Source: Fluviibacter phosphoraccumulans
GTDB lineage: Bacteria; Pseudomonadota; Gammaproteobacteria; Burkholderiales; Rhodocyclaceae
Reading direction: 5' to 3'
Assembly (NCBI RefSeq): GCF_016110345.1
Contig: NZ_AP019011.1
Coordinates: 806,001-870,000, forward strand
DNA: 64,000 bases
The translations under genes were made by a program, and so were the position numbers. Numbering within the stretch: the first letter of the stretch is position 1; each line of letters begins with the position of its first letter. The notes beneath the pieces were generated by a model, which was not told the origin of the DNA, ran no database searches, and saw only the letters and a program-made list of their open reading frames with translations. Of the stretch, positions 16,496-26,149 are shown one piece after another.

Positions 16496-17086
16496 TCAGG
16501 CCGCCTGTGCAGTTGGGGCAACCGGCATGATAGGAATCACACGCTTGGTGCCTGGCTTTTGCCATTTCCATGTATCCAATGTTGCGTCCACCGTGATCAT
16601 GCTGATGCATTCGACCGGGCAGGGCGGAATGCACAACTCACAACCGGTGCAAAGATCCGCCACGATGGTATGCATCTGTTTGGCGGCGCCCACAATGGCA
16701 TCCACCGGGCAGGCTTGAATGCACAGGGTGCAACCGATGCAGATTTTTTCGTCGATCAGTGCCACCTGCTTGGGCTTTTCAACACCATGTTCGGCAGACA
16801 GCGGTTTGTATTCTTTACCCAGCAATTCCGCAAGCTTGTGAATGTTTTCATCACCACCTGGCGGGCACTGGTTGATATCAGCCTCGTCTTTGGCAATGGC
16901 TTCTGCATAAGGGCGGCAACCCGGGAAGCCGCATTGGCCACATTGCGTTTGCGGCAGAATGCTATCGATTTTATCGACCAGCGGATCGCCTTCTACCTTG
17001 AAGCGCGTCGAGGCATAGCCGAGCAGGGCACCAAGCACGATGCCGCCCAATGCCATCACACCAATTGCGTAAAGAATATTGTCCAT
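16496..17086 (-). CDS. rsxB: Ion-translocating oxidoreductase subunit RsxB/RnfB
   Basis: 196 residues: an N-terminal membrane helix, an Fe-S domain (QTQCGQCGFPGC) and two ferredoxin [4Fe-4S] motifs (CIGCTLCIQACP and CTGCELCIPPCP). It is the ferredoxin-docking subunit. It sits five bases after rsxA and one base before rsxC. Confidence 0.96.
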   Translation of the reverse strand: MDNILYAIGVMALGGIVLGALLGYASTRFKVEGDPLVDKIDSILPQTQCGQCGFPGCRPYAEAIAKDEADINQCPPGGDENIHKLAELLGKEYKPLSAEHGVEKPKQVALIDEKICIGCTLCIQACPVDAIVGAAKQMHTIVADLCTGCELCIPPCPVECISMITVDATLDTWKWQKPGTKRVIPIMPVAPTAQAA

Positions 17087-17091
17087 GGTGA

Positions 17092-17673
17092 TCAGTAACG
17101 GTCGAGACCGGCAAAACCCATGAAGGCCAGGCTCATCAGCCCGGCAGTGACCATGGCAATGGCCACGCCGCGAAAGTAGAGTGGTACATCGGCTGCTTCA
17201 ACCCGCTCGCGTACGCCAGCAAATAGAATCAGTGCCAGAGAAAAACCAATCGAGCTACCGGCACCAAAAATCAACGAGGCAATAAAGCCGTTATCCTGGC
17301 TGACGTTGATCAGCGGTACACCGAGCACGGCACAGTTGGTGGTGATCAGTGGTAAATAAATGCCCAGCACCTGATGCAGTACCGGGCTGGTTTTCTGAAT
17401 GACGAGTTCGGTCAGTTGCACCAAGGCAGCAATGGTGACAATGAAAGAGATGGTGCGCAGGTATTCCAGGCCGAATGGAACCAGTAAGTAATGATCGATG
17501 ATGTAGCTGGCGCCGGTACCCATCGTCAGCACAAACGTCGTGGCTGCGCCCATACCGTAAGCCGTTGCCAGCTTTTTGGAAACGCCCATAAACGGGCACA
17601 GCCCCAGAATGCGGACCAGCACCACGTTATTGACCAGTACGGCGCCGACAAGAATGAAAAGATATTCGGTCAT
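17092..17673 (-). CDS. rsxA: Ion-translocating oxidoreductase subunit RsxA/RnfA
   Basis: 193 residues, six membrane segments. VNNVVLVRILGLCPFMGVSKK and TTNCAVLGVPL carry the two conserved Cys. First gene of the rsxABCDGE-nth-DUF1841 operon. About 145 bases separate it from the pyrD stop, holding a pyrD terminator and presumably the rsx promoter. Confidence 0.96.
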   Translation of the reverse strand: MTEYLFILVGAVLVNNVVLVRILGLCPFMGVSKKLATAYGMGAATTFVLTMGTGASYIIDHYLLVPFGLEYLRTISFIVTIAALVQLTELVIQKTSPVLHQVLGIYLPLITTNCAVLGVPLINVSQDNGFIASLIFGAGSSIGFSLALILFAGVRERVEAADVPLYFRGVAIAMVTAGLMSLAFMGFAGLDRY

Positions 17674-17775
17674 TTACCCGTTTGAATGCGGAGTTATTGA
17701 AGCTTGGCGGCATTATCCGCCCCGGCTTGGTGTGGCGCAACACGCATTCGCTATATGCTTATGCTTTTAAAGAAG

Positions 17776-17802
17776 AAAGACCGTAGCTTAACTACGGTCT
17801 TT
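17776..17802 (-). terminator. Terminator of pyrD
   Basis: An 11-base perfect stem, AAAGACCGTAG with CTACGGTCTTT, around a five-base loop. It lies just downstream of the pyrD stop on the minus strand. The arms end in AAA/TTT, so it may work in both directions. Confidence 0.8.
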
Positions 17803-17819
17803 GGGCATACACACCGATT

Positions 17820-18872
17820 CTAAAGGCTGGGGCGATGGTTCTGTCGGTTGTAACGGACGAGGGCTTCACCCACGTCTTTGATTAGGGCAGGGCCTTGATA
17901 AATTAGACCGGTGTAGACCTGGACCAGATCGGCGCCGGCCTCTCGTTTGGCCACAGCATCCGCCCCTGATGCAATACCACCCACGCCGATAAGTGGTAGT
18001 TCGCCCGCCAGCTTTTTATGCAGTTCAGCCAGCACGGCCGTCGATTTTTCAAGAACTGGTTTGCCCGAGAGGCCACCCGTTTCACCCGCATGCGGGTCGC
18101 CCATCACGGCAGCACGTTCCAGGGTGGTGTTGGTGGCGATGACGGCATCAAAACGGTGACGGCGCACAGCCGAAGCAATGGCCTCGATTTGCAGATCGTC
18201 GAGGTCCGGTGCAATTTTGAGCGCCAGCGGCACGTATTTGCCGTGTTGGTCGGCCAGCCGTTGTTGGCGCTCTTTCAATCCGGCGAGCAGGGTTTCCAGT
18301 GCATCATCCTGTTGCAGTGAGCGTAGGTTCTGCGTATTCGGACTAGAAATATTGATCGTTACATAGTGTGCATGCGCATAAGCCTCATCCAGGGCCATCA
18401 GATAATCATCGTTGGCCCGGTCAATCGGCGTTGTGGCGTTCTTGCCAATATTGATACCGATAATGCCGCCGTTCTTAACGAACTGGCTGGCCTTGACGTT
18501 GTTGACCAGATTGTTGACGCCCAGATTATTAAAGCCAAAGCGATTGATCAGGGCGCCGTGCGCCGGTAAGCGGAACAAACGCGGCTGCGGGTTGCCCGGT
18601 TGCGGCTTCGGCGTAACGGTACCAATTTCAATAAAGCCAAAGCCCATTGTCGCTAGGCCGTCAATGTGCGCGCCATCCTTATCCAAACCGGCGGCCAGGC
18701 CAACGCGGTTAGGGAAAGTAATGCCCATGAGCGTTACCGGGTCTGTCGGCAAGGTTTGGCGCAACAGGCCGAGCTTGGCAGCCTGATCCAGCGCATTCAG
18801 GCTCAAGTTGTGGGCGGTTTCGGGGGCCAGGCTAAAGAGGAGCGGGCGGAGGAGCGGGTAAAGATTCATCAT
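17820..18872 (-). CDS. pyrD: Dihydroorotate dehydrogenase (quinone), class 2
   Basis: A 350-residue membrane-associated FMN enzyme that oxidises dihydroorotate to orotate in pyrimidine synthesis, passing electrons to quinone. The N-terminal extension (LYPLLRPLLFSLAPETAHNL) is the class 2 quinone-site helix pair. The catalytic Ser lies in INISSPNTQNLR, and the FMN phosphate site in VGGIASGADA. Two tandem ATGs overlap the stop of the upstream bpt gene (ATGATGA). Confidence 0.96.
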   Translation of the reverse strand: MMNLYPLLRPLLFSLAPETAHNLSLNALDQAAKLGLLRQTLPTDPVTLMGITFPNRVGLAAGLDKDGAHIDGLATMGFGFIEIGTVTPKPQPGNPQPRLFRLPAHGALINRFGFNNLGVNNLVNNVKASQFVKNGGIIGINIGKNATTPIDRANDDYLMALDEAYAHAHYVTINISSPNTQNLRSLQQDDALETLLAGLKERQQRLADQHGKYVPLALKIAPDLDDLQIEAIASAVRRHRFDAVIATNTTLERAAVMGDPHAGETGGLSGKPVLEKSTAVLAELHKKLAGELPLIGVGGIASGADAVAKREAGADLVQVYTGLIYQGPALIKDVGEALVRYNRQNHRPSL

Positions 18873-19651
18873 GTGTCCTGGTTGCTGCCAGAGCAGCCCG
18901 GTAATTTGGCTGAATCTGGCATTTTAATCCACTGATCGTTGTCCAGCATCTGCATTGGCTGGAAACGGGATTTGTAGGCCATCTTGTCACTTTCAGCGAT
19001 CCAGTAGCCCAGATACAGGTAAGGCAATTGGTTGTACTGACACTGGATGATCTGCCAGAGCACGGCATACGTCCCGTAGCTGGCTTTAGCGTCTGCCGGA
19101 TCATAGAAGGTATAGACCGCCGACAGGCCATCGGCCAACACATCCATCACGCTCACCATCACAAGCCGCCCGCCCACACGAAACTCAATCAGCCGTGTAT
19201 CGACACCACTGGTCAGCAAAAAATGTGTGTACTGGTCGGCATCGTCATCATCCATGCCGCCATGGGGGTGGCGTGTTTGCTGGTAGGCACGGTACAGCGC
19301 ATAGTGTTCCGGATCAAAAGTCAGTGAGCGCTCACGTACTTGCATCTGTCCTGGTTGATTCAAGCGGTTAACAATTTTGCGTTGGGTCCGGTCCGGGGCA
19401 AAGTCCAGCGCGCATACGCGTACCGGGATGCAACGCTGGCAGCCGTCGCAACGGGGGCGATACGTAAATTGACCGCTGCGCCGAAACCCCTGCTGAACAA
19501 GCGTGCCGTAAACCGCGTGATCGATGTGCTCAGGTGGAATGGCCACCTGTGAACGTGCCTGCCGGTCAGCCAGATAGCTGCAAGGGTAAGGGGCTGTGGT
19601 GTAAAACTGGATCAGGGCGTCGGGCAAGCCGGACTCATGCGCATTTGACAT
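18869..19651 (-). CDS. bpt: Aspartate/glutamate leucyltransferase Bpt
   Basis: A 260-residue N-end-rule enzyme that adds leucine from Leu-tRNA to proteins with N-terminal Asp or Glu, marking them for ClpSAP. The N-terminal Cys cluster (CSYLADRQARSQ, CDGCQRC) and the R-F/Y-x-P and GYWI-x-S-x-KMAYK-x-RF patterns match the family. It is translationally coupled to pyrD. Confidence 0.93.
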   Translation of the reverse strand: MSNAHESGLPDALIQFYTTAPYPCSYLADRQARSQVAIPPEHIDHAVYGTLVQQGFRRSGQFTYRPRCDGCQRCIPVRVCALDFAPDRTQRKIVNRLNQPGQMQVRERSLTFDPEHYALYRAYQQTRHPHGGMDDDDADQYTHFLLTSGVDTRLIEFRVGGRLVMVSVMDVLADGLSAVYTFYDPADAKASYGTYAVLWQIIQCQYNQLPYLYLGYWIAESDKMAYKSRFQPMQMLDNDQWIKMPDSAKLPGCSGSNQDT

Positions 19652-19671
19652 CGCACAGGCTCAAACAAAAA

Positions 19672-19698
19672 ACGCCGCTAGAGAGCGGCGCTTTGTCA
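19672..19698 (-). terminator. Terminator of the C40 peptidase gene
   Basis: On the minus strand AGCGCCGCT pairs with AGCGGCGTT across TCTCT, followed by a T run (the A run at 19665-19671 on the plus strand). It lies between the peptidase stop and the bpt start. Confidence 0.75.
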
Positions 19699-19712
19699 GG
19701 CAACAGCGTAGC

Positions 19713-20282
19713 TTAGAAAGACAAGGCACGGCTCGGCGCTGCCGACACACCGTCTAAGCGACGGGCACCATTGTATTTACTGACCCAATAAGACTGTTGC
19801 ATGTTCTCGACACGAATTTCTGCACCCGGCTTGGGGGCGTGCACAAACTGGTTGTTACCCAGATAAATACCAACGTGGGAATACGCACGACGCATGGTAT
19901 TAAAGAACACCAGATCACCCGGCTTTAGTTCTTCAGCACTCACCTTAGTGCCTACCTGGCTTTGTTCGGCTGCTGTGCGGGGCAGGTCGATGCCGTTTGA
20001 ATCCAGGAATACAAGACGTGTGAAACCGCTACAGTCCAGACCCGACTCCACCGTGTTGCCACCGCGGCGATAAGGGACACCTACGAACTCCAGGCCTTTA
20101 ATTACAAGGTCCTGAATGTTCACGGTGTATCGCTGCAGCAGCCCCGGTTTTTCCAGTTCATCAGCACGAACGGCCGTCGAAACCGGAATGAGCGCGCTAG
20201 AGAGGGTCATGGCCGTAATGGCCTGTACCAACACTTTGCGCGATAACAGAGACGCTTTGCGAGGGGATTTCACCTTTTGCAT
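19713..20282 (-). CDS. NlpC/P60 (C40) cell-wall peptidase
   Basis: 189 residues with an N-terminal signal or membrane anchor (about 16-40), exported to the periplasm. The catalytic triad is visible: Cys84 in DCSGF, His136 in SHVGIYLG and His148 in VHAPKPG. Such enzymes cut peptide cross-links in peptidoglycan (Spr/MepS-like D,L- or D,D-endopeptidases). Not tied to an operon. Confidence 0.92.
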   Translation of the reverse strand: MQKVKSPRKASLLSRKVLVQAITAMTLSSALIPVSTAVRADELEKPGLLQRYTVNIQDLVIKGLEFVGVPYRRGGNTVESGLDCSGFTRLVFLDSNGIDLPRTAAEQSQVGTKVSAEELKPGDLVFFNTMRRAYSHVGIYLGNNQFVHAPKPGAEIRVENMQQSYWVSKYNGARRLDGVSAAPSRALSF

Positions 20283-20537
20283 GAGGCCTACTCTAACTCA
20301 AAGTGTTGTCCAGGGCAAGTTATCGGCAAGCCATGACTTGGTGCATGAACGCCCCTGTGGTTGCACCAATTTTGAGCGTTCCGTGAACAATTTTTAACTC
20401 TTTTATAAGAGTTCGCCAAATTCTCCGGTTTGCCTCTCGCTTCTGGGGTCGCGTTGTGTTACAAATTCGGTTTACGTAGTATTTCCCGATAATTTTGCTT
20501 AAATTGTCGTTCCTCCGTTTTTTGAAAGGAAACCGCC
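20283..20537. other. Divergent intergenic region ahead of acnB
   Basis: 255 bases between the C40 peptidase and acnB, presumably with both promoters. AACTCTT and AAGAGTT at 20396-20413 form a seven-base stem with a TTAT loop. GAAAGGA at 20524-20530 is the acnB ribosome site. No gene is supported. Confidence 0.4.
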
Positions 20538-23135
20538 GTGCTAGAAGCTTACCGGAGCCATGTTGCCGAGCGTGCCGCCCTGGGGATCCCCCCGCTGCCG
20601 CTGAATGCCCAGCAGACCGCAGACCTGGTCGAACTGCTGAAGAATCCACCGAAGGGTGAAGAAGATTTTCTGGTTGAGCTCATCACCTACCGTGTGCCTG
20701 CCGGTGTGGATGATGCGGCTCGTGTTAAAGCGGCTTTCCTGGCGGCGGTTGCCAAGGGTGAGACGCAGTGCGCGCTTATCTCGCGCGTTCGCGCTACTGA
20801 ACTGCTGGGCACCATGCTCGGTGGGTACAATGTCAAACCGCTGATCGATATGCTGGGCGATGCCGAATGTGGCGCCGCTGCGGCTGAAGGCCTCAAGAAG
20901 ACCCTGCTCGTGTTCGACTTCTTCCACGACGTCAAAGAACTGGCTGACAAGGGCAATGCCAACGCCAAGGGCGTTCTGCAATCGTGGGCAGATGGCGAGT
21001 GGTTCACCTCGCGTCCTGAAGTGCCAGCTTCGCAGAAGCTGACCGTACTCAAGGTTACCGGCGAAACCAATACCGATGACCTGTCGCCAGCACCTGATGC
21101 CTGGTCGCGTCCGGATATTCCACTGCACGCGCTGGCCATGCTCAAGAACCCGCGTCCGGGTATCGATGCCGATGAGCCGGGCAGCCGTGGTCCGCTGAAG
21201 CAAATCGAAGGTCTGGCCAAGAAGGGCAACCAGATCGCCTACGTCGGTGATGTGGTCGGTACCGGTTCGTCGCGTAAATCAGCCACCAACTCGGTGCTGT
21301 GGTTTACCGGTGAAGACATTCCTTTCGTACCCAACAAGCGTTTTGGTGGTGTCTGTCTGGGTTCGAAGATCGCCCCGATCTTCTTTAACACCATGGAAGA
21401 TGCCGGCGCGCTGCCGATCGAAATCGACGTTAACCAGATGGACATGGGCGACGAGATCGAACTGAAGGTTGATCACGCCACCGCTAAAGTCACTGCCCTG
21501 AAGAACGGCGCTGTCATTGCCGAGTCGCAGCTGAAGACACCGGTCATTCTGGACGAAGTCCGTGCCGGCGGTCGTATTCCGCTGATCATCGGCCGTGGCC
21601 TGACGACTAAGGCGCGTGAAGCATTGGGTCTGCCAGTGTCGACCCTGTTCCGTCTGCCGCAAGATCCGGTTGATTCGGGCAAGGGCTTCTCGTTGGCCCA
21701 GAAGATGGTGGGTCGCGCCTGTGGTCTGCCAGAAGGCAAGGGCGTTCGTCCGGGCACTTACTGTGAGCCGAAGATGACCACCGTGGGTTCGCAAGATACC
21801 ACCGGCCCAATGACCCGTGATGAGCTGAAGGATCTGGCTTGCCTGGGCTTCTCGGCGGACATGGTGATGCAATCGTTCTGTCACACCGCGGCTTATCCAA
21901 AGCCAGTGGATGTGAAGATGCACCACGAACTGCCACCGTTCATCGAAACCCGTGGCGGCGTTGCGCTGCGTCCGGGCGACGGTGTGATTCACTCGTGGCT
22001 GAACCGTCTGCTGCTGCCAGATACCGTCGGTACCGGTGGTGACTCGCACACCCGTTTCCCGATTGGTATTTCGTTCCCGGCCGGTTCGGGTCTGGTGGCC
22101 TTCGCGGCTGCTACTGGCGTCATGCCGCTCGATATGCCGGAATCGGTACTGGTTCGCTTCAAGGGCAAGCTGCAGCCTGGCATCACGCTGCGTGACATGG
22201 TTAACGCTATTCCGCTGGCTGCTATCAAGCAAGGCCTGCTGACCGTTGAGAAGAAGGGCAAGAAGAACATCTTCTCCGGCCGCATTCTCGAAATCGAAGG
22301 TTTGCCCGATCTGAAGGTGGAACAAGCGTTTGAACTGTCGGATGCTGCTGCTGAGCGTTCGGCTGCTGCCTGCGCCATCCAGCTCAATCCGGAACCGATC
22401 GCCGAGTACCTACGTTCGAACATCACGCTGATGAAGTGGATGATCGCCAATGGTTACCAGGACAAGCGTACGCTGGAACGCCGCATCAAGGCCATGGAAG
22501 CCTGGATCGCCGATCCTAAGCTGCTCAAGGGCGATGCCGATGCCGACTACGCTGCTGTCATCGAAATCGACATGGACCAGATCAAAGAACCGATCGTGGC
22601 CTGCCCGAACGATCCGGATGACGTGAAACTGCTATCTGAAGTCGCTGGCGACAAGATCGACGAAGTGTTCGTCGGTTCGTGTATGACCAATATCGGCCAC
22701 TTCCGTGCCGCTTCCAAGCTGCTGGAAGGCAAGAGCGATATCCCGGTTCGCCTGTGGATCGCCCCGCCAACCAAGATGGATCAGCACGTACTGACCGAAG
22801 AAGGCCACTACGGCATTCTGGGTCGTACCGGCGCCCGCATGGAAATGCCGGGTTGCTCGCTGTGTATGGGTAACCAGGCACAGATCCGCAAGGGTTCGAC
22901 CGCCATGTCCACCTCGACCCGTAACTTCCCGAACCGTCTGGGTATTGATACCCGCGTGTATCTGGGTTCGGCTGAGTTGGCTTCGGTCTGTGCGCTGCTG
23001 GGTAAGATTCCGACCCCGGCCGAGTACATGGAGCATCAGGGCGTTATCAGCAAAGATGCTGACAAGATCTACCGCTACATGAACTTTGATCAGATCAAAG
23101 AGTTCAAGGACGTGGCAGATACGGTCAACGTCTAA
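20538..23135 (+). CDS. acnB: Aconitate hydratase B
   Basis: 865 residues, the normal AcnB length. It isomerises citrate and isocitrate in the TCA cycle; the apo form can bind mRNA. The start is GTG (VLEAYRSHVAERAALGIPP, the conserved AcnB opening) behind a GAAAGGA site. Cluster-ligand Cys are in GSCMTNIG and CSLCMGNQ; substrate loops DSHTRFP and STSTRNFPNR are present. Strong intrinsic terminator downstream. Confidence 0.98.
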   Translation: MLEAYRSHVAERAALGIPPLPLNAQQTADLVELLKNPPKGEEDFLVELITYRVPAGVDDAARVKAAFLAAVAKGETQCALISRVRATELLGTMLGGYNVKPLIDMLGDAECGAAAAEGLKKTLLVFDFFHDVKELADKGNANAKGVLQSWADGEWFTSRPEVPASQKLTVLKVTGETNTDDLSPAPDAWSRPDIPLHALAMLKNPRPGIDADEPGSRGPLKQIEGLAKKGNQIAYVGDVVGTGSSRKSATNSVLWFTGEDIPFVPNKRFGGVCLGSKIAPIFFNTMEDAGALPIEIDVNQMDMGDEIELKVDHATAKVTALKNGAVIAESQLKTPVILDEVRAGGRIPLIIGRGLTTKAREALGLPVSTLFRLPQDPVDSGKGFSLAQKMVGRACGLPEGKGVRPGTYCEPKMTTVGSQDTTGPMTRDELKDLACLGFSADMVMQSFCHTAAYPKPVDVKMHHELPPFIETRGGVALRPGDGVIHSWLNRLLLPDTVGTGGDSHTRFPIGISFPAGSGLVAFAAATGVMPLDMPESVLVRFKGKLQPGITLRDMVNAIPLAAIKQGLLTVEKKGKKNIFSGRILEIEGLPDLKVEQAFELSDAAAERSAAACAIQLNPEPIAEYLRSNITLMKWMIANGYQDKRTLERRIKAMEAWIADPKLLKGDADADYAAVIEIDMDQIKEPIVACPNDPDDVKLLSEVAGDKIDEVFVGSCMTNIGHFRAASKLLEGKSDIPVRLWIAPPTKMDQHVLTEEGHYGILGRTGARMEMPGCSLCMGNQAQIRKGSTAMSTSTRNFPNRLGIDTRVYLGSAELASVCALLGKIPTPAEYMEHQGVISKDADKIYRYMNFDQIKEFKDVADTVNV

Positions 23136-23153
23136 GTTGATCTAGCCTCAGAG

Positions 23154-23186
23154 AAACCTGCCGCTCGTAAGACCGGCGGGTTTTTT
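23154..23186 (+). terminator. Terminator of acnB
   Basis: AACCTGCCG pairs (one G-U) with CGGCGGGTT across a nine-base loop, followed by six T. Confidence 0.85.
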
Positions 23187-23237
23187 ATCACCCGAATTCT
23201 GTTAGATTAGACATATACCGCTTATAAGGAGACCGTT

Positions 23238-23639
23238 ATGAAAACCCAACGTATTGCTTTAATCGCTTTGGCTGTGGCATTGGCAACCGGTGTTGCCCAA
23301 GCCGAAACGCTGCGAGCCATTACGACGGATGCCCATGGCAGCTATGCGCTCGATACCGATAGCATCGTCAAGTCAAACGGCAAAACGGCGTTTACCGTCC
23401 AGACCATCTATAGCAACAAGATGACGGCGCCCAACAATGCGACTTACAACAAAGCTACCAACACTTTTCTGGCGGATTGCAAAGCTAAAAACCAGGCACT
23501 GACGGGTGTCACACTGATGGATGGCACCGGTAAGGTGGTTTATAGCTACACGCCTACCGTGAGCGAAGCCCCGATGATCGCCCCGGAAAAGAATTCTCTC
23601 GATGCCAAGATTCTACAAACTGTCTGTTCGATCAAGTAA
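23238..23639 (+). CDS. Exported protein resembling the surface-adhesin E domain
   Basis: 133 residues with a clean signal peptide (cut after VAQA, about residue 22). The mature part has the pattern of short beta-rich Adhesin_E-like proteins: ALDTDSI, FTVQTIYSNK, DCKAKNQALTGVTLMDGTGKVVYSY, and a final Cys in TVCSIK. Two Cys could form a disulfide. Periplasmic; function unknown. It stands alone between two terminators. Confidence 0.7.
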   Translation: MKTQRIALIALAVALATGVAQAETLRAITTDAHGSYALDTDSIVKSNGKTAFTVQTIYSNKMTAPNNATYNKATNTFLADCKAKNQALTGVTLMDGTGKVVYSYTPTVSEAPMIAPEKNSLDAKILQTVCSIK

Positions 23640-23662
23640 TACACGTTAAAGATGGCACACAG

Positions 23663-23679
23663 GCCGGGGCAACCCCGGC
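23663..23679 (+). terminator. Terminator of the exported protein gene
   Basis: A perfect GCCGGGG/CCCCGGC stem with a CAA loop, followed by TTGTTGCATTTT. Confidence 0.75.
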
Positions 23680-23697
23680 TTGTTGCATTTTAGGCCG

Positions 23698-26136
23698 ATG
23701 TTTGACGCTGAACCTGTGCACGCGCAGACTGACCCAATGAACGATCAAAAGCCTCAAGGGCTGACCACCGACGCGGCTGTCAATCAGCTGCGTATCGATG
23801 GACCCAATCAGCTCGGTGCAGCTCAGACCAGAACTTGGTTGGGTATCTTGCTGGAAGTGGTGCGGGAGCCGATGTTCGGCCTGTTGTTAGCCGCGGGTAC
23901 GCTCTACTTTGTGATGGGTGATGCACATGAAGGCCTGATGTTAATGGGCTTTGTGCTCATTATCATGACCGTGACAATTGTGCAGGAGCGACGCACCGAG
24001 CGTGTATTGGAAACGCTTCGCGATTTGGCGAGTCCGCGGGCGTTGGTCGTGCGGGACGGTCGTGAGCAGCGGATTGCTGGCACAGAGGTTGTTCGTGGGG
24101 ATCTGTTGATTCTGTCTGAAGGTGATCGCGTAGCGGCGGATGCTGAGGTGCTACAGGCCCACGAATTAGCCATTGACGAGTCCTTGTTGACGGGTGAATC
24201 GGGTTGGGTGCCGAAACTGGAAGTCGGGATATCGGTGTACGCCGGGACGCTGGTGGTGCGTGGTCAGGGCTTAGCGCGGGTAACGGTTACCGGGGCGGCT
24301 TCGCGGTTTGGGCAGATCGGTGAGTCGCTTGCCACAATTAGCTTAGAGCCATCGCCGCTGCGTCGGCAGATTGAGCAGTTGACCATACGCCTGGCCTGGA
24401 TTGGCGCTGGATTGAGCGTGTTGTTGGCAGTGGCCTATGCCTGGCGCTCGGGTTCGTGGCTTGATGGGGTGCTGTCGGGAATTACGCTGGCAATGGCCTT
24501 GCTGCCGCAGGAATTTCCGGTCATTTTGATTATATTTTTTGCACTGGGTGCCAGAAGAATCGCCCGGCAAGGCATGCTGACACGCCGGTTGAATGCGCTT
24601 GAAACGCTGGGCAAAACGACGGTGCTCTGCGTTGATAAAACCGGGACGCTGACCGAAAACCAGATGCGGCTGGCGGCATTATATGCAGATGGCCGGACAT
24701 GGTTTCTGGATTCGACAGATAAGCCAAGTTTGCCTGAAGCCTTTCATCCTCTGGTCGAATATGCCGTGCTCAGTTGCGAGCAGGCACCGCATGATCCAAT
24801 GGAGTTAGCGATTCTTCGTTTGGCGACCAGTGATCCCCAAGTTGCGCAGCACATACATTCCGATTGGGCATTGGTCAGAGAGTATGAGCTGAGTCCCGAA
24901 TTAATGGCGATGACCCATCTATGGCGGCGCGGCGATAGTGCGCATGATGTGGTGGCGGCTAAAGGCGCACCTGAGGCCATTGCCGCGCTTTGCCATCTCT
25001 CGCCACAAGCGCTCGACCAACTCAACATTGCAGCGGAGCAATTAGCGGCGCAAGGGATGCGCGTACTGGGTGTCGCTCGGGCCAGGCACCCGGTTTCGCA
25101 ACCCTGGCCAGAAATTCAGCATGATTTTGACTACGAGTGGGTAGGGCTGCTCGGGCTTGTCGATCCCGTACGCGCATCGGTACCCGCAGCCATTGCCGAA
25201 TGTCGTCAGGCAGGGATCCGGGTCGTGATGATTACCGGCGATCATCCAGTCACAGCACAGGCAATAGCGCGTCAGGTCGGCATAGCCGCCGACGATGTCT
25301 ACGCACGGGTGACGCCGCAACAAAAGTTGGCGATCGTCCAGCAATTTAAATCGGATGGTGCCGTGGTGGCGATGACCGGCGATGGCGTGAATGATGCCCC
25401 AGCGCTCAAAGCCGCCCATATTGGTATCGCCATGGGGCAACGGGGTACTGATGTGGCGCGTGAAGCAGCGTCATTGGTGCTGATGCATGATGATTTTTCA
25501 GCGATTGTGGCAGCGATTCGTTCCGGGCGCCTGATTACCCGAAATCTCCAGCAGGCCCTGCGTTACACCATCACCGTGCATGTACCGATCATTTTGCTTT
25601 CCATGCTGCCGGTGCTATTGGGCTTGCCGTTGTTATTGCTGCCCGTGCATATCGCCTTTATGGAACTGGTGTTTAATCCGACCTGTTCGTTGGTCTTTGA
25701 AGCCGAACCAGCTACCAAAGATCTGATGCGTGAACCGCCGGTGCCGATTTCAGAATCGCTCATTAGCTTGCGTGGTTTGCTTCGTGCATTGCTGACGGGT
25801 GTGCTGATCGGGGTGGGTTTAATGCTCTTTGATGTTTGGCTGGTGTCTGATGAAGCCAGTGTCGGCCAAGTGCGCGCAGCGGTATTTACGGCGATGGTGA
25901 GTGCTAATCTGGGTGCTGTCTTGCTCTATCGGCGGGAGTGGTTGTTAACGCGCTTTTCTGTTGTTGGCTGGTGGACCTTATTGCTGGCGCTGGTCAGCCT
26001 GTTACTGGTCGTTTGTGTGCCGTCGGTCGCGACGCTGTTTGCTTTTGAGGCACTATCAGTCCAACGCTGGGCAGCGATTGTTGTTAGCGCATTGATGCTG
26101 GTGGTCGCCTATCGAATCATTCGACCTAATTTGTGA
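23698..26136 (+). CDS. Cation-translocating P-type ATPase
   Basis: About 812 residues. Seen in order: a cation-ATPase N-terminal segment, two helices, the actuator with LLTGES, helices 3-4 with an unusual ALLPQEFPVIL motif, phosphorylation motif DKTGTLTEN, the nucleotide domain (KGAPEAI), GDGVNDAPALKAAHIGIAMG, and about six C-terminal helices. It lacks a heavy-metal-binding N-terminal domain and the CPC motif, so it belongs with the type II-like (Ca/Mg-type) enzymes. The M4 motif differs from the PEGLP of Ca pumps, so the ion cannot be assigned. Starts at 23698 and 23737 are both possible. Confidence 0.88.
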   Translation: MFDAEPVHAQTDPMNDQKPQGLTTDAAVNQLRIDGPNQLGAAQTRTWLGILLEVVREPMFGLLLAAGTLYFVMGDAHEGLMLMGFVLIIMTVTIVQERRTERVLETLRDLASPRALVVRDGREQRIAGTEVVRGDLLILSEGDRVAADAEVLQAHELAIDESLLTGESGWVPKLEVGISVYAGTLVVRGQGLARVTVTGAASRFGQIGESLATISLEPSPLRRQIEQLTIRLAWIGAGLSVLLAVAYAWRSGSWLDGVLSGITLAMALLPQEFPVILIIFFALGARRIARQGMLTRRLNALETLGKTTVLCVDKTGTLTENQMRLAALYADGRTWFLDSTDKPSLPEAFHPLVEYAVLSCEQAPHDPMELAILRLATSDPQVAQHIHSDWALVREYELSPELMAMTHLWRRGDSAHDVVAAKGAPEAIAALCHLSPQALDQLNIAAEQLAAQGMRVLGVARARHPVSQPWPEIQHDFDYEWVGLLGLVDPVRASVPAAIAECRQAGIRVVMITGDHPVTAQAIARQVGIAADDVYARVTPQQKLAIVQQFKSDGAVVAMTGDGVNDAPALKAAHIGIAMGQRGTDVAREAASLVLMHDDFSAIVAAIRSGRLITRNLQQALRYTITVHVPIILLSMLPVLLGLPLLLLPVHIAFMELVFNPTCSLVFEAEPATKDLMREPPVPISESLISLRGLLRALLTGVLIGVGLMLFDVWLVSDEASVGQVRAAVFTAMVSANLGAVLLYRREWLLTRFSVVGWWTLLLALVSLLLVVCVPSVATLFAFEALSVQRWAAIVVSALMLVVAYRIIRPNL

Positions 26137-26149
26137 AGTGAGTCTTTGA

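Noticed and set aside
21279..22325. Long open frame (348 codons) on the minus strand inside acnB
   Set aside because: It is a shadow of codon bias in a highly expressed gene. The sense-strand protein is conserved throughout and the antisense product looks like no family.
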